Assembly: GCF_002101555.1 (NCBI RefSeq)
Contig: NZ_LQOL01000045.1
Coordinates: 1-64,000 of the forward strand
Length of the DNA: 64,000 nt
Direction of reading: 5' to 3'
DNA from: Mycolicibacterium canariasense
GTDB lineage: Bacteria > Actinomycetota > Actinomycetes > Mycobacteriales > Mycobacteriaceae
Shown here piece by piece: positions 24,315 through 33,138 of the stretch. Position numbers and translations under genes: made by a program. Within the stretch, counting starts at the first letter, position 1; the number at the start of each line of letters is the position of its first letter. The notes beneath the pieces are model-generated. The model did no database searches. It saw only the letters and a list, made by a program, of their open reading frames with translations, and had not been told where the DNA came from.

Positions 24315-24658
24315 GCGCCCCCGCGTTCGCGCCGTTCGGAGTCGGGGGCGGTGTCGTGGTCAGCGCGGGGATCGCTGCGCTCGACCCGGCCACGCTCACG
24401 CCGCTGTTCGATGACTTCGACGCCCAGGCGCGTTGGGTGCTTGCCCGGCTCGACATGGTGCTCGGTGAAGCCGGCGCTGCGCGTGAGGACCTGCTGCGCG
24501 TGGAGTGCTTCCTCGCCGATCGCCAGTGGTTCGGCGCGTGGAACGCCCATTACGCCGAGCATTTCGGAACGACCCCACCCGCCCGCACCACCGTCGTCTG
24601 CGGGCTCCCAGTGGACGGCTTGCTCATCGAAGTGCAAGTGATCGCCAGTATCACCTGA
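24311..24658 (+). CDS. RidA-family protein
   Basis: A 115-residue RidA/YjgF-family protein. The C-terminal signature PARTTVVCGLP, with the Arg that binds the carboxylate of enamine/imine substrates, is followed by LIEVQVIA. RidA enzymes hydrolyse reactive imines, usually released by PLP enzymes or amino-acid oxidases, and some relatives act as deaminases in catabolic pathways. Here it follows a flavin oxidase (GTGA overlap), which could produce an imine if its true substrate is an amino acid or amine. That agrees with the upstream amino acid permease. The fold should be trimeric and cytosolic. Confidence 0.88.
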   Translation: MSAPAFAPFGVGGGVVVSAGIAALDPATLTPLFDDFDAQARWVLARLDMVLGEAGAAREDLLRVECFLADRQWFGAWNAHYAEHFGTTPPARTTVVCGLPVDGLLIEVQVIASIT

Positions 24659-24681
24659 GCAATGACGGAGGGACTGCTGAA

Positions 24682-25680
24682 ATGACGAGCTTCGCCCCAC
24701 GCGAGCGCATCACGCTCGCCGACCTGCTGGAAGGCCAGACCGCCGCGCACCTTGTCGTCGCCGCTGACGACTTGGGCTGGTGGGAACAACTGCTCGACCC
24801 CGACGCGACCATCCTCGTAGCCACCGGTCTCCAACGCGCGCTTGCGCGGGCCCTGCAGCGCATCGGATGGCTGCAGCCCGCCGGGGCCGGGTACCGACTG
24901 ACCGAAGAGGGACACGAGGTCGCGTTCAACCGCGGATTCGTCCGTATCGCGACCCGTGGCTGGGAACCCACTTTCCGGCAAGTCGGCTGCCTCGCCGCCA
25001 CTGCCGACACCGTTCCCGCGCAGACCGATCCTGACGCCGTGGCCCGCGGCTGCAGCGACATCGCGCGGCGCCACCCGGAGACCCTGCAGGCGATTGCCGC
25101 GCGGATTGCGCAGGACTCCGCTCCGGGTAGCACGATCGACCTGGGATGCGCCGACGGCGGCCGTTTGCAGATCATCGGTGAGTTCGGGCTCACCGAGCAG
25201 CTGGTCGGGGTCGACATCGAAGCCGGGGTCATCGCCGCCGCTCGGCAGCGGTTGGCGAGCGGCGGCTTCGCCGACCGGGTTCGCCTGCGCGCCGGTTCCG
25301 TCCAACCCGGCGACGAGCTGCCCTCGTGGCTCGATGACGGCGTCCGGGCTGATGTCACCACGGCGATGTCGTTCAATCTCATGCACCAGTTGGCCACCGA
25401 CGGCGGCGGTATCGACAAGGTGCTGGGCGCGTGGTTGGAGTGGTTCCCGGACCTGCGCCGGTTCGTGATCGGGGACGTCGTGCGTTCGGAGGGCAAGTAC
25501 TGGCACGAATTACCCTGGTTCGCACCTACTTTCGAGATCTATCACGAACTCACCGGTGTCCGCGTCTGGCGTGAGGAGGAGTACGTAGACGCTTTCGCCT
25601 CGCTGGGCTTCGACATCGCGGAGTGCTTCGACAAGGACCACGACGTCATGGTCACCTGGATCGCGGAGCGCAAGCGGTGA
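24682..25680 (+). CDS. Class I SAM-dependent methyltransferase (O-/C-methyltransferase-like)
   Basis: A 332-residue protein. Residues 10-80 form a winged-helix-like dimerisation region (IGWLQPAGAGYRLTEEGHEV) as in plant-type O-methyltransferases, followed by the Rossmann core with motif I IDLGCADGG (152-160) and GVDIEAGVIAAA. The same architecture is used by bacterial C-methyltransferases acting on phenylpyruvate-type keto acids such as MppJ. With a chorismate mutase immediately downstream (GTGA overlap), methylation of an aromatic keto acid is an attractive but unproven role. The ATG at 24682 is preceded by GGAGGGAC. Confidence 0.82.
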   Translation: MTSFAPRERITLADLLEGQTAAHLVVAADDLGWWEQLLDPDATILVATGLQRALARALQRIGWLQPAGAGYRLTEEGHEVAFNRGFVRIATRGWEPTFRQVGCLAATADTVPAQTDPDAVARGCSDIARRHPETLQAIAARIAQDSAPGSTIDLGCADGGRLQIIGEFGLTEQLVGVDIEAGVIAAARQRLASGGFADRVRLRAGSVQPGDELPSWLDDGVRADVTTAMSFNLMHQLATDGGGIDKVLGAWLEWFPDLRRFVIGDVVRSEGKYWHELPWFAPTFEIYHELTGVRVWREEEYVDAFASLGFDIAECFDKDHDVMVTWIAERKR

Positions 25681-26036
25681 TCGAGCAACTGGTCCGGCGG
25701 CTTCCGGGCGGGGGCCAGAGTCGCACCGGCGCGGCAGTTCAGGACGTTATCGAGTCCGAGCAGGTGCGGCGCGAACCGACAGTACTGCGCCAGGAGATCG
25801 ACGCACTGGACGAGGAGATACTGAGACTGATCCAGCGCCGCGTCGAGGTGTCTCGTCGAGTAGGGCGCAGTCGCCGCGACGCTGGTGGTCCCCGGATCGT
25901 CTATCAGCGCGAACTGGAGATCATCGCCCGGTATCGAACGCGATTAGGCCGTGAAGGCAACGCGCTTGCCGCAATCCTCCTACGCCTTGGGAGGGGCCCA
26001 CTGGGACAACCAAATTGGGATGCCGGCACGGCGTGA
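25677..26036 (+). CDS. Chorismate mutase (AroQ, mycobacterial intracellular type)
   Basis: A 119-residue all-helical chorismate mutase with no signal peptide. LRQEIDALDEEILRLIQRRVEVSRRVGRSR (38-67) is helix 1, and the end LLRLGRGPLG closely matches the C-terminus of the intracellular mycobacterial enzyme Rv0948c. It converts chorismate to prephenate at the head of phenylalanine/tyrosine synthesis. The housekeeping copy is normally elsewhere, so this one, coupled to a methyltransferase, hydroxyacid oxidase and permease, is probably dedicated to a specialised aromatic product. The GTG at 25677 overlaps the methyltransferase stop. A convergent ROK gene follows. Confidence 0.87.
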   Translation: MIEQLVRRLPGGGQSRTGAAVQDVIESEQVRREPTVLRQEIDALDEEILRLIQRRVEVSRRVGRSRRDAGGPRIVYQRELEIIARYRTRLGREGNALAAILLRLGRGPLGQPNWDAGTA

Positions 26037-26071
26037 GGCTCACGGTTCCACTCGCTCGGTCACCTCTCCCC

Positions 26072-26086
26072 TGCCGGACCCCGGCA
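26072..26086. terminator. Hairpin between convergent genes
   Basis: TGCCGG (26072-26077) and CCGGCA (26081-26086) form a 6-bp GC stem with a 3-nt loop 36 bp after the chorismate mutase stop. There is no T tract, as is common for high-GC actinobacterial terminators. A second small stem (GGGTT/AACCC) lies at 26131-26146. Confidence 0.45.
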
Positions 26087-26224
26087 CCTCCAGATCGGGA
26101 AGATCACGGCGCGCCGGAATCGATTATGGCGGGTTAGCAGAAACCCACTGCATACACATCAGATGCATCACTGCCTTTTCGCATCGCGCTCGCGTCGCCT
26201 TCCTTCCCCCGTGGGAGGACGTCG

Positions 26225-27409
26225 TCACCGCACCGCCCCCAACAGCGCATCGATCGAGTCGGCTGCGAGCACATGCTCTGTGGTCATCATGGCCGCGCCC
26301 GTGATGCCCGCTCGGTCGGCCAACCGAGATCGAGTCACCTCGAGGTCGCGGGTGCCGAGCGGCAGCGAGCGGGCGTAGATGGTTTCGCGGACACCGGCGA
26401 GCAGGTATTGGCCTGCGTCGGCGATCTGGCCGCCGAGGACGATCACGGCCGGATTGATCGTGCTCACCAGTCCGGCCAGTACGCCCCCGATCTCTCGACC
26501 CGCATTGCGGACGGCGCGGACGGCCGCCGCGTCACCGGCCAACACGCGGTCGACGACATCGCCGTTCGTACGGGCTCCGGACTCACGCAGATTCGCAACC
26601 AAGGCCTTGCCGCCGGCGACGGCCTCCAGGCAGCCGACGTTGCCGCACCAGCAGACGACGTCGTGGTGATCCGTGACGCGGATGTGCCCGATATCACCAG
26701 CGGCGCCGTGCGCCCCATGGAAAACCCTTCCGCCGGTGATGATTCCGCATCCGATGCCGGTCCCGACCTTGACGAAGGCCAGCGGTGAGACGTGCGGATA
26801 GGCAATGGCCGCCTCACCGAGTGCCATCAGGTTGACGTCGTTGTCCACGAGTACCGGAACTGGGAATGTCTGCTGCAGGTAGCGCGGGACGTCGAAACCG
26901 TCCCACCCCGGCATGATCGGCGGAGCCACCGGTTTGCCGGTGGCGTGTTCGACCGGACCCGGCAAGCCGATGCCGATCGCCAGCACACGCTGCCCCTCGT
27001 CGCCAACAGTCATCAGCAATTCGGTGAAACGTGCCGCGAGCCAATCCAATACCGCCACGGGACCATCGGCGATGTTCAAGTCGGAGACCTCCTCGGCCAC
27101 CACATTCAGACCCAGGTCGAAGACAGCCGTTCGGGTATGGGTGGCTCCGCAATCCGCCGTCAGCACCAGACCGGCCCGGTGATTGAACAGCAACGTGCTC
27201 GACGGCCGTCCGCCCGAGGACACGCTGTCTTGACCGGTGACCACCAGTCCGTGCTCGGTGAGGGCATCGATGCGCTGGGCCACCGTGGAACGGGCCATTC
27301 CGGTGAGCCGTTGCAGATCCCCACGGGTGCGTGCGTGCCCTGTGCGGATGAGTCGGAGCACATCAGCAGGGGTTGCGCTACCCACCCGATCGACGCCGTT
27401 CGCGTTCAT
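26225..27409 (-). CDS. ROK-family transcriptional regulator (NagC/XylR type)
   Basis: A 394-residue ROK repressor. The N-terminal winged helix (TRGDLQRLTGMARSTVAQRI, 28-47) is followed by the sugar-kinase-like domain with DNDVN (189-193). The zinc site is His242 with Cys253, Cys255 and Cys260 (CWCGNVGCLE). The kinase-type GEIGH reads GDIGH, in keeping with a sensor rather than a kinase. ROK repressors respond to sugars or sugar phosphates. It is divergent from the glycoside operon starting at 27631 and very probably controls it. I prefer the ATG at 27409; an in-frame GTG at 27448 would add 13 residues. Confidence 0.9.
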   Translation of the reverse strand: MNANGVDRVGSATPADVLRLIRTGHARTRGDLQRLTGMARSTVAQRIDALTEHGLVVTGQDSVSSGGRPSSTLLFNHRAGLVLTADCGATHTRTAVFDLGLNVVAEEVSDLNIADGPVAVLDWLAARFTELLMTVGDEGQRVLAIGIGLPGPVEHATGKPVAPPIMPGWDGFDVPRYLQQTFPVPVLVDNDVNLMALGEAAIAYPHVSPLAFVKVGTGIGCGIITGGRVFHGAHGAAGDIGHIRVTDHHDVVCWCGNVGCLEAVAGGKALVANLRESGARTNGDVVDRVLAGDAAAVRAVRNAGREIGGVLAGLVSTINPAVIVLGGQIADAGQYLLAGVRETIYARSLPLGTRDLEVTRSRLADRAGITGAAMMTTEHVLAADSIDALLGAVR

Positions 27410-27507
27410 ATGTGCAGACCCTAACTCGGTAATACGTCCCCCACGCACGGACTCGTGCTTTCAGATCGCGAGTGTCGCGACCTGAGTTCTGCATGTTAAT
27501 ACACCGT

Positions 27508-27520
27508 AACTTTTGAAGTT
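27508..27520. promoter_or_regulatory. Possible ROK operator palindrome
   Basis: AACTT-TTG-AAGTT, a 13-bp dyad in a locally AT-rich patch between the divergent ROK gene and the operon start at 27631. ROK repressors often bind AT-rich dyads, but only one copy is seen here, so the assignment is tentative. Confidence 0.4.
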
Positions 27521-27630
27521 CTGTCTGACAATCGGCGTAAGTGTGGGTTAGCGTCGCCTATCGGCCGAACGAGGAGTGGGATGGAACACCGAGTCATCAA
27601 CGCAGCGCACGCCGTTGGAGTAGCGCAATC

Positions 27631-28788
27631 GTGACCCGCCCGACGCCCTCGATCGGTATCGGTCTGCTGGGCACGGCATTCATGGGCCGAGCCCACGCCC
27701 GCGGATACCAGGGCGTTGCCTCGATGTACTCGCCTCCCCCGCTGCTGCCCCGACTCGAGGTGGTCGCCGGCCGGGACGAGCAGCGCCGCAAGGACTTTGC
27801 GCGATCCTTCGGCGTCAGGAGGACCACTGGCGACTGGCGGACCCTCGTCGACGACCCGTCGGTGGAGGTATTCGACAACTCCGCACCCAACGATCTGCAC
27901 GAAGCGCCGACGATCGCCGCGCTCGCAATGGGCAAACACGTCATCTGCGAGAAACCGCTCGGGCGAACCGGATCCGAGGCGCTCCGCATCTGGCAGGCGG
28001 CCGAACATGCGGGCGTCGTCCACATGTGTGCGTTCAATTACCGCTTTGTACCGGCAATCCGGAAGCTCAAGGAGCTCATCGCCGGCGGTGCGCTGGGCAG
28101 GCCGCTGCACTTCCGGGCGCGCTACCTTCAAGATTGGCTGACCGACCCGAGCGCCCCTGCCACGTGGCGCCTCGATGCCGACCAAGCCGGCTCTGGGGCG
28201 CTCGGCGATCTCGGTTCCCATATCGCCGACCTCGGCCGGTATCTGATCGGCGAAGTCGACGAAGTCACCGGTGCGACGGCGACGTTCTTCGACGAACGCC
28301 CCGGCGGATCCGTCACCGTCGATGACGCCTTCGTAGCAACCGTGCGGTTCGACAACGGCGCGATCGGGACACTGGAGGCATCGCGCGTCGCTCACGGACA
28401 CGTCAACGATCTTTCGATAGAAGTGAACGGCACCAAGGGATCTGCCCGCTTCTCGCTGGAACGCCTGAACGAGCTCGAGGTCGATACATCCGGTACCGAT
28501 GGTCACCGGGGATTCCGCCGAGTGCTGGTCACCGACCGCAACGACACACTCCTCGACGCATGGTGGCCACCCGGTCACGTGCTGGGGTGGGAGCACACAT
28601 TCGTGCACGAACTGCACCATTTCCTCACCTCCGTCGCGGCCCACCGATCGGTGCGCCCGCACGGCGCCGACTTCGAAGACGGCTATCGCGCCGCGTTGAT
28701 CTGCGATGCGGTCGAGCATTCCGCCGCCACTGGAAGGGGCGCCAAAATCTCGCTGACGGCCGCCACCGTGGAAGGTGCACTCACATGA
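27631..28788 (+). CDS. Gfo/Idh/MocA-family NAD(P)-dependent sugar dehydrogenase
   Basis: A 385-residue oxidoreductase. The N-terminal Rossmann motif is IGIGLLGTAFMGRAHA (8-23), and the EKPLG loop with Lys108 is the family hallmark; the C-terminal domain has the usual HVNDLSIEVNGTKGSARFS sheet. Members oxidise or reduce a sugar or inositol hydroxyl at C2, C3 or another carbon. As first gene of the operon it may reduce a 3-keto sugar back after glycoside cleavage, or oxidise the freed sugar. The GTG at 27631 is preceded by TTGGAG at 11-nt spacing; the upstream frame looks non-coding. Confidence 0.88.
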   Translation: MTRPTPSIGIGLLGTAFMGRAHARGYQGVASMYSPPPLLPRLEVVAGRDEQRRKDFARSFGVRRTTGDWRTLVDDPSVEVFDNSAPNDLHEAPTIAALAMGKHVICEKPLGRTGSEALRIWQAAEHAGVVHMCAFNYRFVPAIRKLKELIAGGALGRPLHFRARYLQDWLTDPSAPATWRLDADQAGSGALGDLGSHIADLGRYLIGEVDEVTGATATFFDERPGGSVTVDDAFVATVRFDNGAIGTLEASRVAHGHVNDLSIEVNGTKGSARFSLERLNELEVDTSGTDGHRGFRRVLVTDRNDTLLDAWWPPGHVLGWEHTFVHELHHFLTSVAAHRSVRPHGADFEDGYRAALICDAVEHSAATGRGAKISLTAATVEGALT

Positions 28789-29957
28789 GGACGTCGCAAG
28801 CGAGCCCGAGTGTGCTGACCACGCGGCAGTCCAGTTCTGCTGCGGGGCAATCCGACGGCGTGGATGTGCGCCTCAGCGGGGTGACCAAGCGATACGGTGC
28901 CGCCGTCGCGGTGGACAACCTCGATCTCGACATCGAGCACGGTGAATTCCTGTCCCTGCTGGGACCATCCGGGTGCGGCAAGACGACCACCTTGAAGTTG
29001 ATCGCAGGATTCGAGCACCCCAGCGAGGGACGCATTCTGATCGGTGGACGGCCCGCCGAGGGACTGCCACCGCACAAACGCGACGTCAATACCGTCTTCC
29101 AGCATTACGCGCTGTTCCCGCATCTGTCCGTGCTCGACAACGTGGCCTACGGACTGAAGCAGCGCGGTGTGAAGAAGGCCGCCCGCAGGCACCAGGCCGC
29201 AGAAGCGCTCGAACTCGTCGGGCTCGGCGATCGAGCGCGCGGACGGCCCGCCGATCTGTCGGGCGGCCAACAGCAGCGGGTGGCATTGGCACGCGCCCTC
29301 GTCCTCCGCCCCCGCGTGCTGCTACTCGACGAGCCGCTGGGGGCACTGGACCTCAAGTTGCGCGAGCACATGCAGATCGAGTTGAAACGGATTCACGCCG
29401 AGGTGGGCTTGACGTTTGTTTTCGTCACCCACGACCAGGGTGAGGCGCTGAGCATGTCGGACCGCATCGCGGTGATGAACGACGGACGCATCGAGCAACT
29501 GGCGACACCGCAACAGGTGTACGACGCGCCGAAGTCACGGTTCGTCGCGTCGTTCATCGGCGACATGAACCAATTACGCGCGGATCTGCACGGTGGCACG
29601 GCCAGCCTGCTCGACGGAGCACTGCACGCACCCATCGCCTCGACGGTCGACACTCCCGGCGTCGGGCAGCGCGACGTGCTCATCGGTGTCCGGCCCGCCG
29701 ACGTCTCCGTGCGCGGTATCGACGAGGCCGAAGCGCACGGCCGGATCGAGACGGCGATGCTGACCGGTCACAAGGTGCAGCTCGTCATCGCCCTGCGAGA
29801 CGGTCAACGTGTTGTCGCCCAACAGGATCGCTACCGCGCAGCGACCGACACAGCACATCTGCGTGCCGGCGAGCACGTCGTCCTGGACCTCGCCCCGAAC
29901 AGCGTCCTGCTGCTCGGAGCGGCCGATTCCGATCTCAAGGAGAAACCCGATGCGTAA
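28785..29957 (+). CDS. ABC transporter ATPase (PotA/UgpC-like)
   Basis: A 390-residue importer ATPase. Walker A GPSGCGKT (60-67), Q-loop VFQHYALFPHL, signature LSGGQQQR (158-165), Walker B LLLLDEP and a C-terminal TOBE domain are all present. This is the PotA/MalK class that energises polyamine, iron or sugar importers. Its ATG overlaps the Gfo/Idh gene (ATGA), and its 3' end overlaps the binding protein gene by 8 bp. It completes a four-gene transporter with 29950, 31122 and 32149. The substrate in this operon is more likely a sugar or glycoside derivative than a polyamine (inference from neighbours). Confidence 0.92.
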   Translation: MRTSQASPSVLTTRQSSSAAGQSDGVDVRLSGVTKRYGAAVAVDNLDLDIEHGEFLSLLGPSGCGKTTTLKLIAGFEHPSEGRILIGGRPAEGLPPHKRDVNTVFQHYALFPHLSVLDNVAYGLKQRGVKKAARRHQAAEALELVGLGDRARGRPADLSGGQQQRVALARALVLRPRVLLLDEPLGALDLKLREHMQIELKRIHAEVGLTFVFVTHDQGEALSMSDRIAVMNDGRIEQLATPQQVYDAPKSRFVASFIGDMNQLRADLHGGTASLLDGALHAPIASTVDTPGVGQRDVLIGVRPADVSVRGIDEAEAHGRIETAMLTGHKVQLVIALRDGQRVVAQQDRYRAATDTAHLRAGEHVVLDLAPNSVLLLGAADSDLKEKPDA

Positions 29958-31125
29958 CAACCGTGTGGTCACCATTCTGGCCGACGAGAACCAAGCCCCA
30001 CACATCCGAGCCGCTCTGACTCGCCGGCAGGCACTGCTCGGCCTCGGTGGCGGAGCGGCGCTGCTGGCGCTCGCCGCGTGCGGAACCTCCGGGCCCCAGC
30101 AGTCCAGCGCGTCGTCGACACCAGCCGCGCTGAACGGCGACAAAGTGGAAGGCCAGCTGGTCATCGGCAACTACGCCGACTACATCGCAGAGGACAACGT
30201 CTCCGCCTTCACCGGTGCCGTCGGCCCCAAGGTCCGCCTCGTCACCTACTCCACCGGCACGGAGATGATCGCGGCCCTGGCCTCCGGGAACGCCGACTAC
30301 GACATCGTGGTCGGCGGACCGTCCGAAACCGTCCAACTCGTCGAGCGCAAGCTATTGCGCGAACTCGACAAGTCGCTGATCCCCAACCTCAAGAACGTTC
30401 GCCCCGGTGTGATGGGCCTCGCGTACGACCCGAAGAACCTCTACACCGTCCCGAAAGCGATCGGGGTGGCATCGTTTTGGTGGAATACCGCCACGGTCAA
30501 GGGAACTGCCACATCGTTGGCGCAAGTCTTCGACCTGATCAAGGCGAACCCGACGGCGAAGGTCAACTTCTTTCCCGGCGCCAAAGAGACGTTCACCCTC
30601 GCGCTGGCGGCGATCGGCAAACCCATCGGCTCCACCAACCCCGACGACATCGAGGCCGCCAAACAGCTGTTGATCTCCGTCAAACCGCGGATCACCAGCT
30701 TCGGCGCCGACGAACTCGAAGGCGGCACCACGGGCTCCATCGACATCTGCATGGGCTACAACTACATCGCCAAGAACATCAACGAGCAGGCCGGCGGCAC
30801 CAAGGTGCAGTTCCTGCTCCCGCAGACGGGGAGCACGGAGTACTTCATCGACAACTGGGCCATCGCGGCGTCGGCCAAGGATCCGGTGGCTGCGCACAAG
30901 TTCATCGATTACGTCTGCGCCCCCGCAGAGGCCGCCAAGGAGATGAACGCGGTCGGCACCCTGGTACCGGTCAATGGCATCGATTCCCTGGTCAAACCCA
31001 CTCTGATCAACGATCCCACCATCAACATCCCGCAGGCCCAGCTCGACAAGTACGAAATCCTGATGCCCACACCCGATTACCTCGACATGGTGACGCGCGC
31101 CTACGACGAATTCAAGGCCGCGTGA
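29950..31125 (+). CDS. PotD-like ABC substrate-binding lipoprotein
   Basis: A 391-residue exported binding protein. TRRQALLGLGGG at 24-35 is a twin-arginine-type signal, and LALAACG (lipobox, Cys44) marks lipid anchoring, so it is probably a Tat-exported lipoprotein. The mature part has the spermidine/putrescine-binding (SBP_bac_8) pattern: VIGNYADYIAEDNVSAF at the start, WWNTATVKG in the middle and NWAIAASAKDPVAAHKFIDY later. It overlaps the ATPase gene by 8 bp and the permease start (GTGA, 31122). Ligand unknown. Confidence 0.9.
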   Translation: MRNNRVVTILADENQAPHIRAALTRRQALLGLGGGAALLALAACGTSGPQQSSASSTPAALNGDKVEGQLVIGNYADYIAEDNVSAFTGAVGPKVRLVTYSTGTEMIAALASGNADYDIVVGGPSETVQLVERKLLRELDKSLIPNLKNVRPGVMGLAYDPKNLYTVPKAIGVASFWWNTATVKGTATSLAQVFDLIKANPTAKVNFFPGAKETFTLALAAIGKPIGSTNPDDIEAAKQLLISVKPRITSFGADELEGGTTGSIDICMGYNYIAKNINEQAGGTKVQFLLPQTGSTEYFIDNWAIAASAKDPVAAHKFIDYVCAPAEAAKEMNAVGTLVPVNGIDSLVKPTLINDPTINIPQAQLDKYEILMPTPDYLDMVTRAYDEFKAA

Positions 31126-32159
31126 ACGTGGCAGCCGCCGGATACGTGATCCGCGCGGTGGCGGCCACCATCGTGGGCGCCGGCCTCCTGGTGACGATCA
31201 CGGCCGCCGGTCTCGGTGAAATCACCACGGTCGTAATGCTTCTGGCCACGCTTCCGCTGGCGGTACTCGCACGGGCAGGGTGGTCGCGCGCGCGGCAATC
31301 CCGCCACGATGACGAGTACCCACTGGTGCTGGCCTGGCCGTCGGCATCGCTGTACACGGCGTTCTTCCTGCTGCCCCTCGTAGTCGTGATCGTCTACTCG
31401 CTGGCCACCCGGCAGGGCTACGGCGAAGTGGTGTACGGCTTCTCCTTCCACAACTTCGCCGACGCGCTGGGCGGGTTGTACCTGCAGGCCTTCGTGCGCA
31501 GCCTCCGGTTCGCCGTCATCGGGACCATCACCACCGTCTTCATCGGGTTCCCGTTCGCCTACTGGCTGGCCCGGTACTCCCCGGCCCGGCGGCGAAACCT
31601 GTTGCTGGCGCTGGTGATGGTGCCGTTCCTCACCGCATTCCTGCTCCGGGCCTACGCGTGGCGACTGGTGCTCAGCGACGACTTCCTTCTCGCCGATCTG
31701 CTGCACACGCTCGGACTGCTGCACGGGCCGCTCAACCTGCTGAACACGGGAACGGCCGTGCAGATCGGCATCGTGTACGGCTATCTTCCCCTGTTCATCC
31801 TGCCCGCCTACGCGGCGCTGGAGCGGATGGACTGGCGCCTGGTCGACGCGGCCAAGGACCTCGGTAGCAGCCGATTCGCGGCGTTCCGGCAGGTGAGCCT
31901 GCCGGTCGTCGCTCCCGGCGTCATCGCGGGTTCGCTGCTGGTGTTCATCCCGATGACCGGTGAATACGTCATCCCGGCGGTACTGGGCGGCGGCCGCGTC
32001 GACTTCGTCGGCACCTTGATCAGCCGCGCGTTCCTGGAGGGCCAGAACTACCCGTTCGGCGCCGCACTCGGCCTCCTGGTGGTGATCGCGCTGTCGGGTT
32101 GCCTTGCGCTGTACCTGTTCATGACCAACCGAGCCGAGAGGAATCTCGGTGCCGTCTGA
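31122..32159 (+). CDS. ABC transporter permease, PotB-like
   Basis: A 345-residue permease. Two extra N-terminal hydrophobic segments precede the six-helix BPD_transp_1 core, with the EAA-type loop LVDAAKDLGSSRFAAFRQVSLPVVAPG. PYP-like features (FPFAYWLARY) match the PotB/spermidine group. The GTG overlaps the binding protein stop. Its 3' end overlaps the second permease gene by 11 bp. The N-terminal extension (about 70 residues) is shared in style with the next permease and is unusual for PotB. Confidence 0.9.
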   Translation: MNVAAAGYVIRAVAATIVGAGLLVTITAAGLGEITTVVMLLATLPLAVLARAGWSRARQSRHDDEYPLVLAWPSASLYTAFFLLPLVVVIVYSLATRQGYGEVVYGFSFHNFADALGGLYLQAFVRSLRFAVIGTITTVFIGFPFAYWLARYSPARRRNLLLALVMVPFLTAFLLRAYAWRLVLSDDFLLADLLHTLGLLHGPLNLLNTGTAVQIGIVYGYLPLFILPAYAALERMDWRLVDAAKDLGSSRFAAFRQVSLPVVAPGVIAGSLLVFIPMTGEYVIPAVLGGGRVDFVGTLISRAFLEGQNYPFGAALGLLVVIALSGCLALYLFMTNRAERNLGAV

Positions 32160-33129
32160 GCGTAAAGCACCCCGGTCGCTCGCCGCGGCCGCCGGACTGC
32201 TGGTCGGCAGTGTCTCCGTCGTGTCGAGCGTCCTCGGCGCGCTCACCGGTGGCGTGAGCGGCTCACGCGCGGTGTTGTTCGTCGTCGGCGCAGCGGTGCT
32301 GGCGCTGACGTTCCGGCTCCTGTCCGTACCGCATATCCTCGGCGGATTCGCGCTGCTGACATACGGATTCCTGTTCGTGCCCATCGTCGTGGTGTTGGGC
32401 TACGCGTTCAACGCGGGACAGATCATCACCGTGTGGGCGGGCTTTTCCACCAAGTGGTTCTCCCAGGCGTTGAACAACCCGCAGATCGTCGAGGCGATCG
32501 GCAATTCGGCTGCCATCGCCGTCGGCTCGGCGCTGCTGTCGGTCTCGTTCGCCTGTGCGGCGGCCCTGGTCATCGGGCGCGCCAAGTACGCCGTGCGGCT
32601 GCCCTACGAAGGTGTGCTGCTGCTGACCCTCGTGGTGCCCGAAGTCGTCCTGGCGATCGGACTTCTGCTGTTCTACATGCGATTCGGTGTCCCGTTCGGC
32701 CCGTTGACCGCCATGGTCGGCCACGCCGTCTTCGGGACATCGGTCGCGCTGCTGATCGTGCGAGCGCGCTACACCGGGACGGGCCTGGATCTCGAACACG
32801 CCAGCGCCGACCTGGGCGCCGGCCCGTGGGCGACGCTGTGGCAGGTGACCCTACCGCGATTGACTCCCGCACTGCTCGGGGCATTCCTGCTCACCTTCGT
32901 CCTGTCCTTCGACAACGTGGTGACCTCACAGTTCACCGCCGGCGGCACGCCAACCTGGCCGCTCTACCTGTTGTCGGCGTTGAAGTTCGGGGTGAGCCCT
33001 GAAGTCAACGCCGCGTCCGCGCTGTTGCTGGTCGCCATCCTCGGCGTCGCCGCACTGACGGCGCTGGTGATCCGCAGGCTGTCTCGCGTTTCCACCCCAT
33101 CCGCGTCCACTGCCGCCCCGAACGAGTAG
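32149..33129 (+). CDS. ABC transporter permease, PotC-like
   Basis: A 326-residue permease partner of the preceding one. It has a 60-residue hydrophobic N-terminal extension, then the core with VVPEVVLAIGLLLFYMRFG and the EAA loop LEHASADLGAGPWATLWQVTLPRLTP, followed by FVLSFDNVVTSQF, a typical PotC segment. GTG start. It is followed 9 bp later by the first TIM-barrel gene, keeping transporter and catabolic genes in one transcript. Confidence 0.9.
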   Translation: MPSERKAPRSLAAAAGLLVGSVSVVSSVLGALTGGVSGSRAVLFVVGAAVLALTFRLLSVPHILGGFALLTYGFLFVPIVVVLGYAFNAGQIITVWAGFSTKWFSQALNNPQIVEAIGNSAAIAVGSALLSVSFACAAALVIGRAKYAVRLPYEGVLLLTLVVPEVVLAIGLLLFYMRFGVPFGPLTAMVGHAVFGTSVALLIVRARYTGTGLDLEHASADLGAGPWATLWQVTLPRLTPALLGAFLLTFVLSFDNVVTSQFTAGGTPTWPLYLLSALKFGVSPEVNAASALLLVAILGVAALTALVIRRLSRVSTPSASTAAPNE

Positions 33130-33138
33130 AGGTCCTCG

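Noticed and set aside
30078..31121. Forward open frame joined to the PotB-like permease
   Set aside because: This part is an Arg-rich shadow of the binding-protein gene in another frame. The permease starts at the GTG at 31122.
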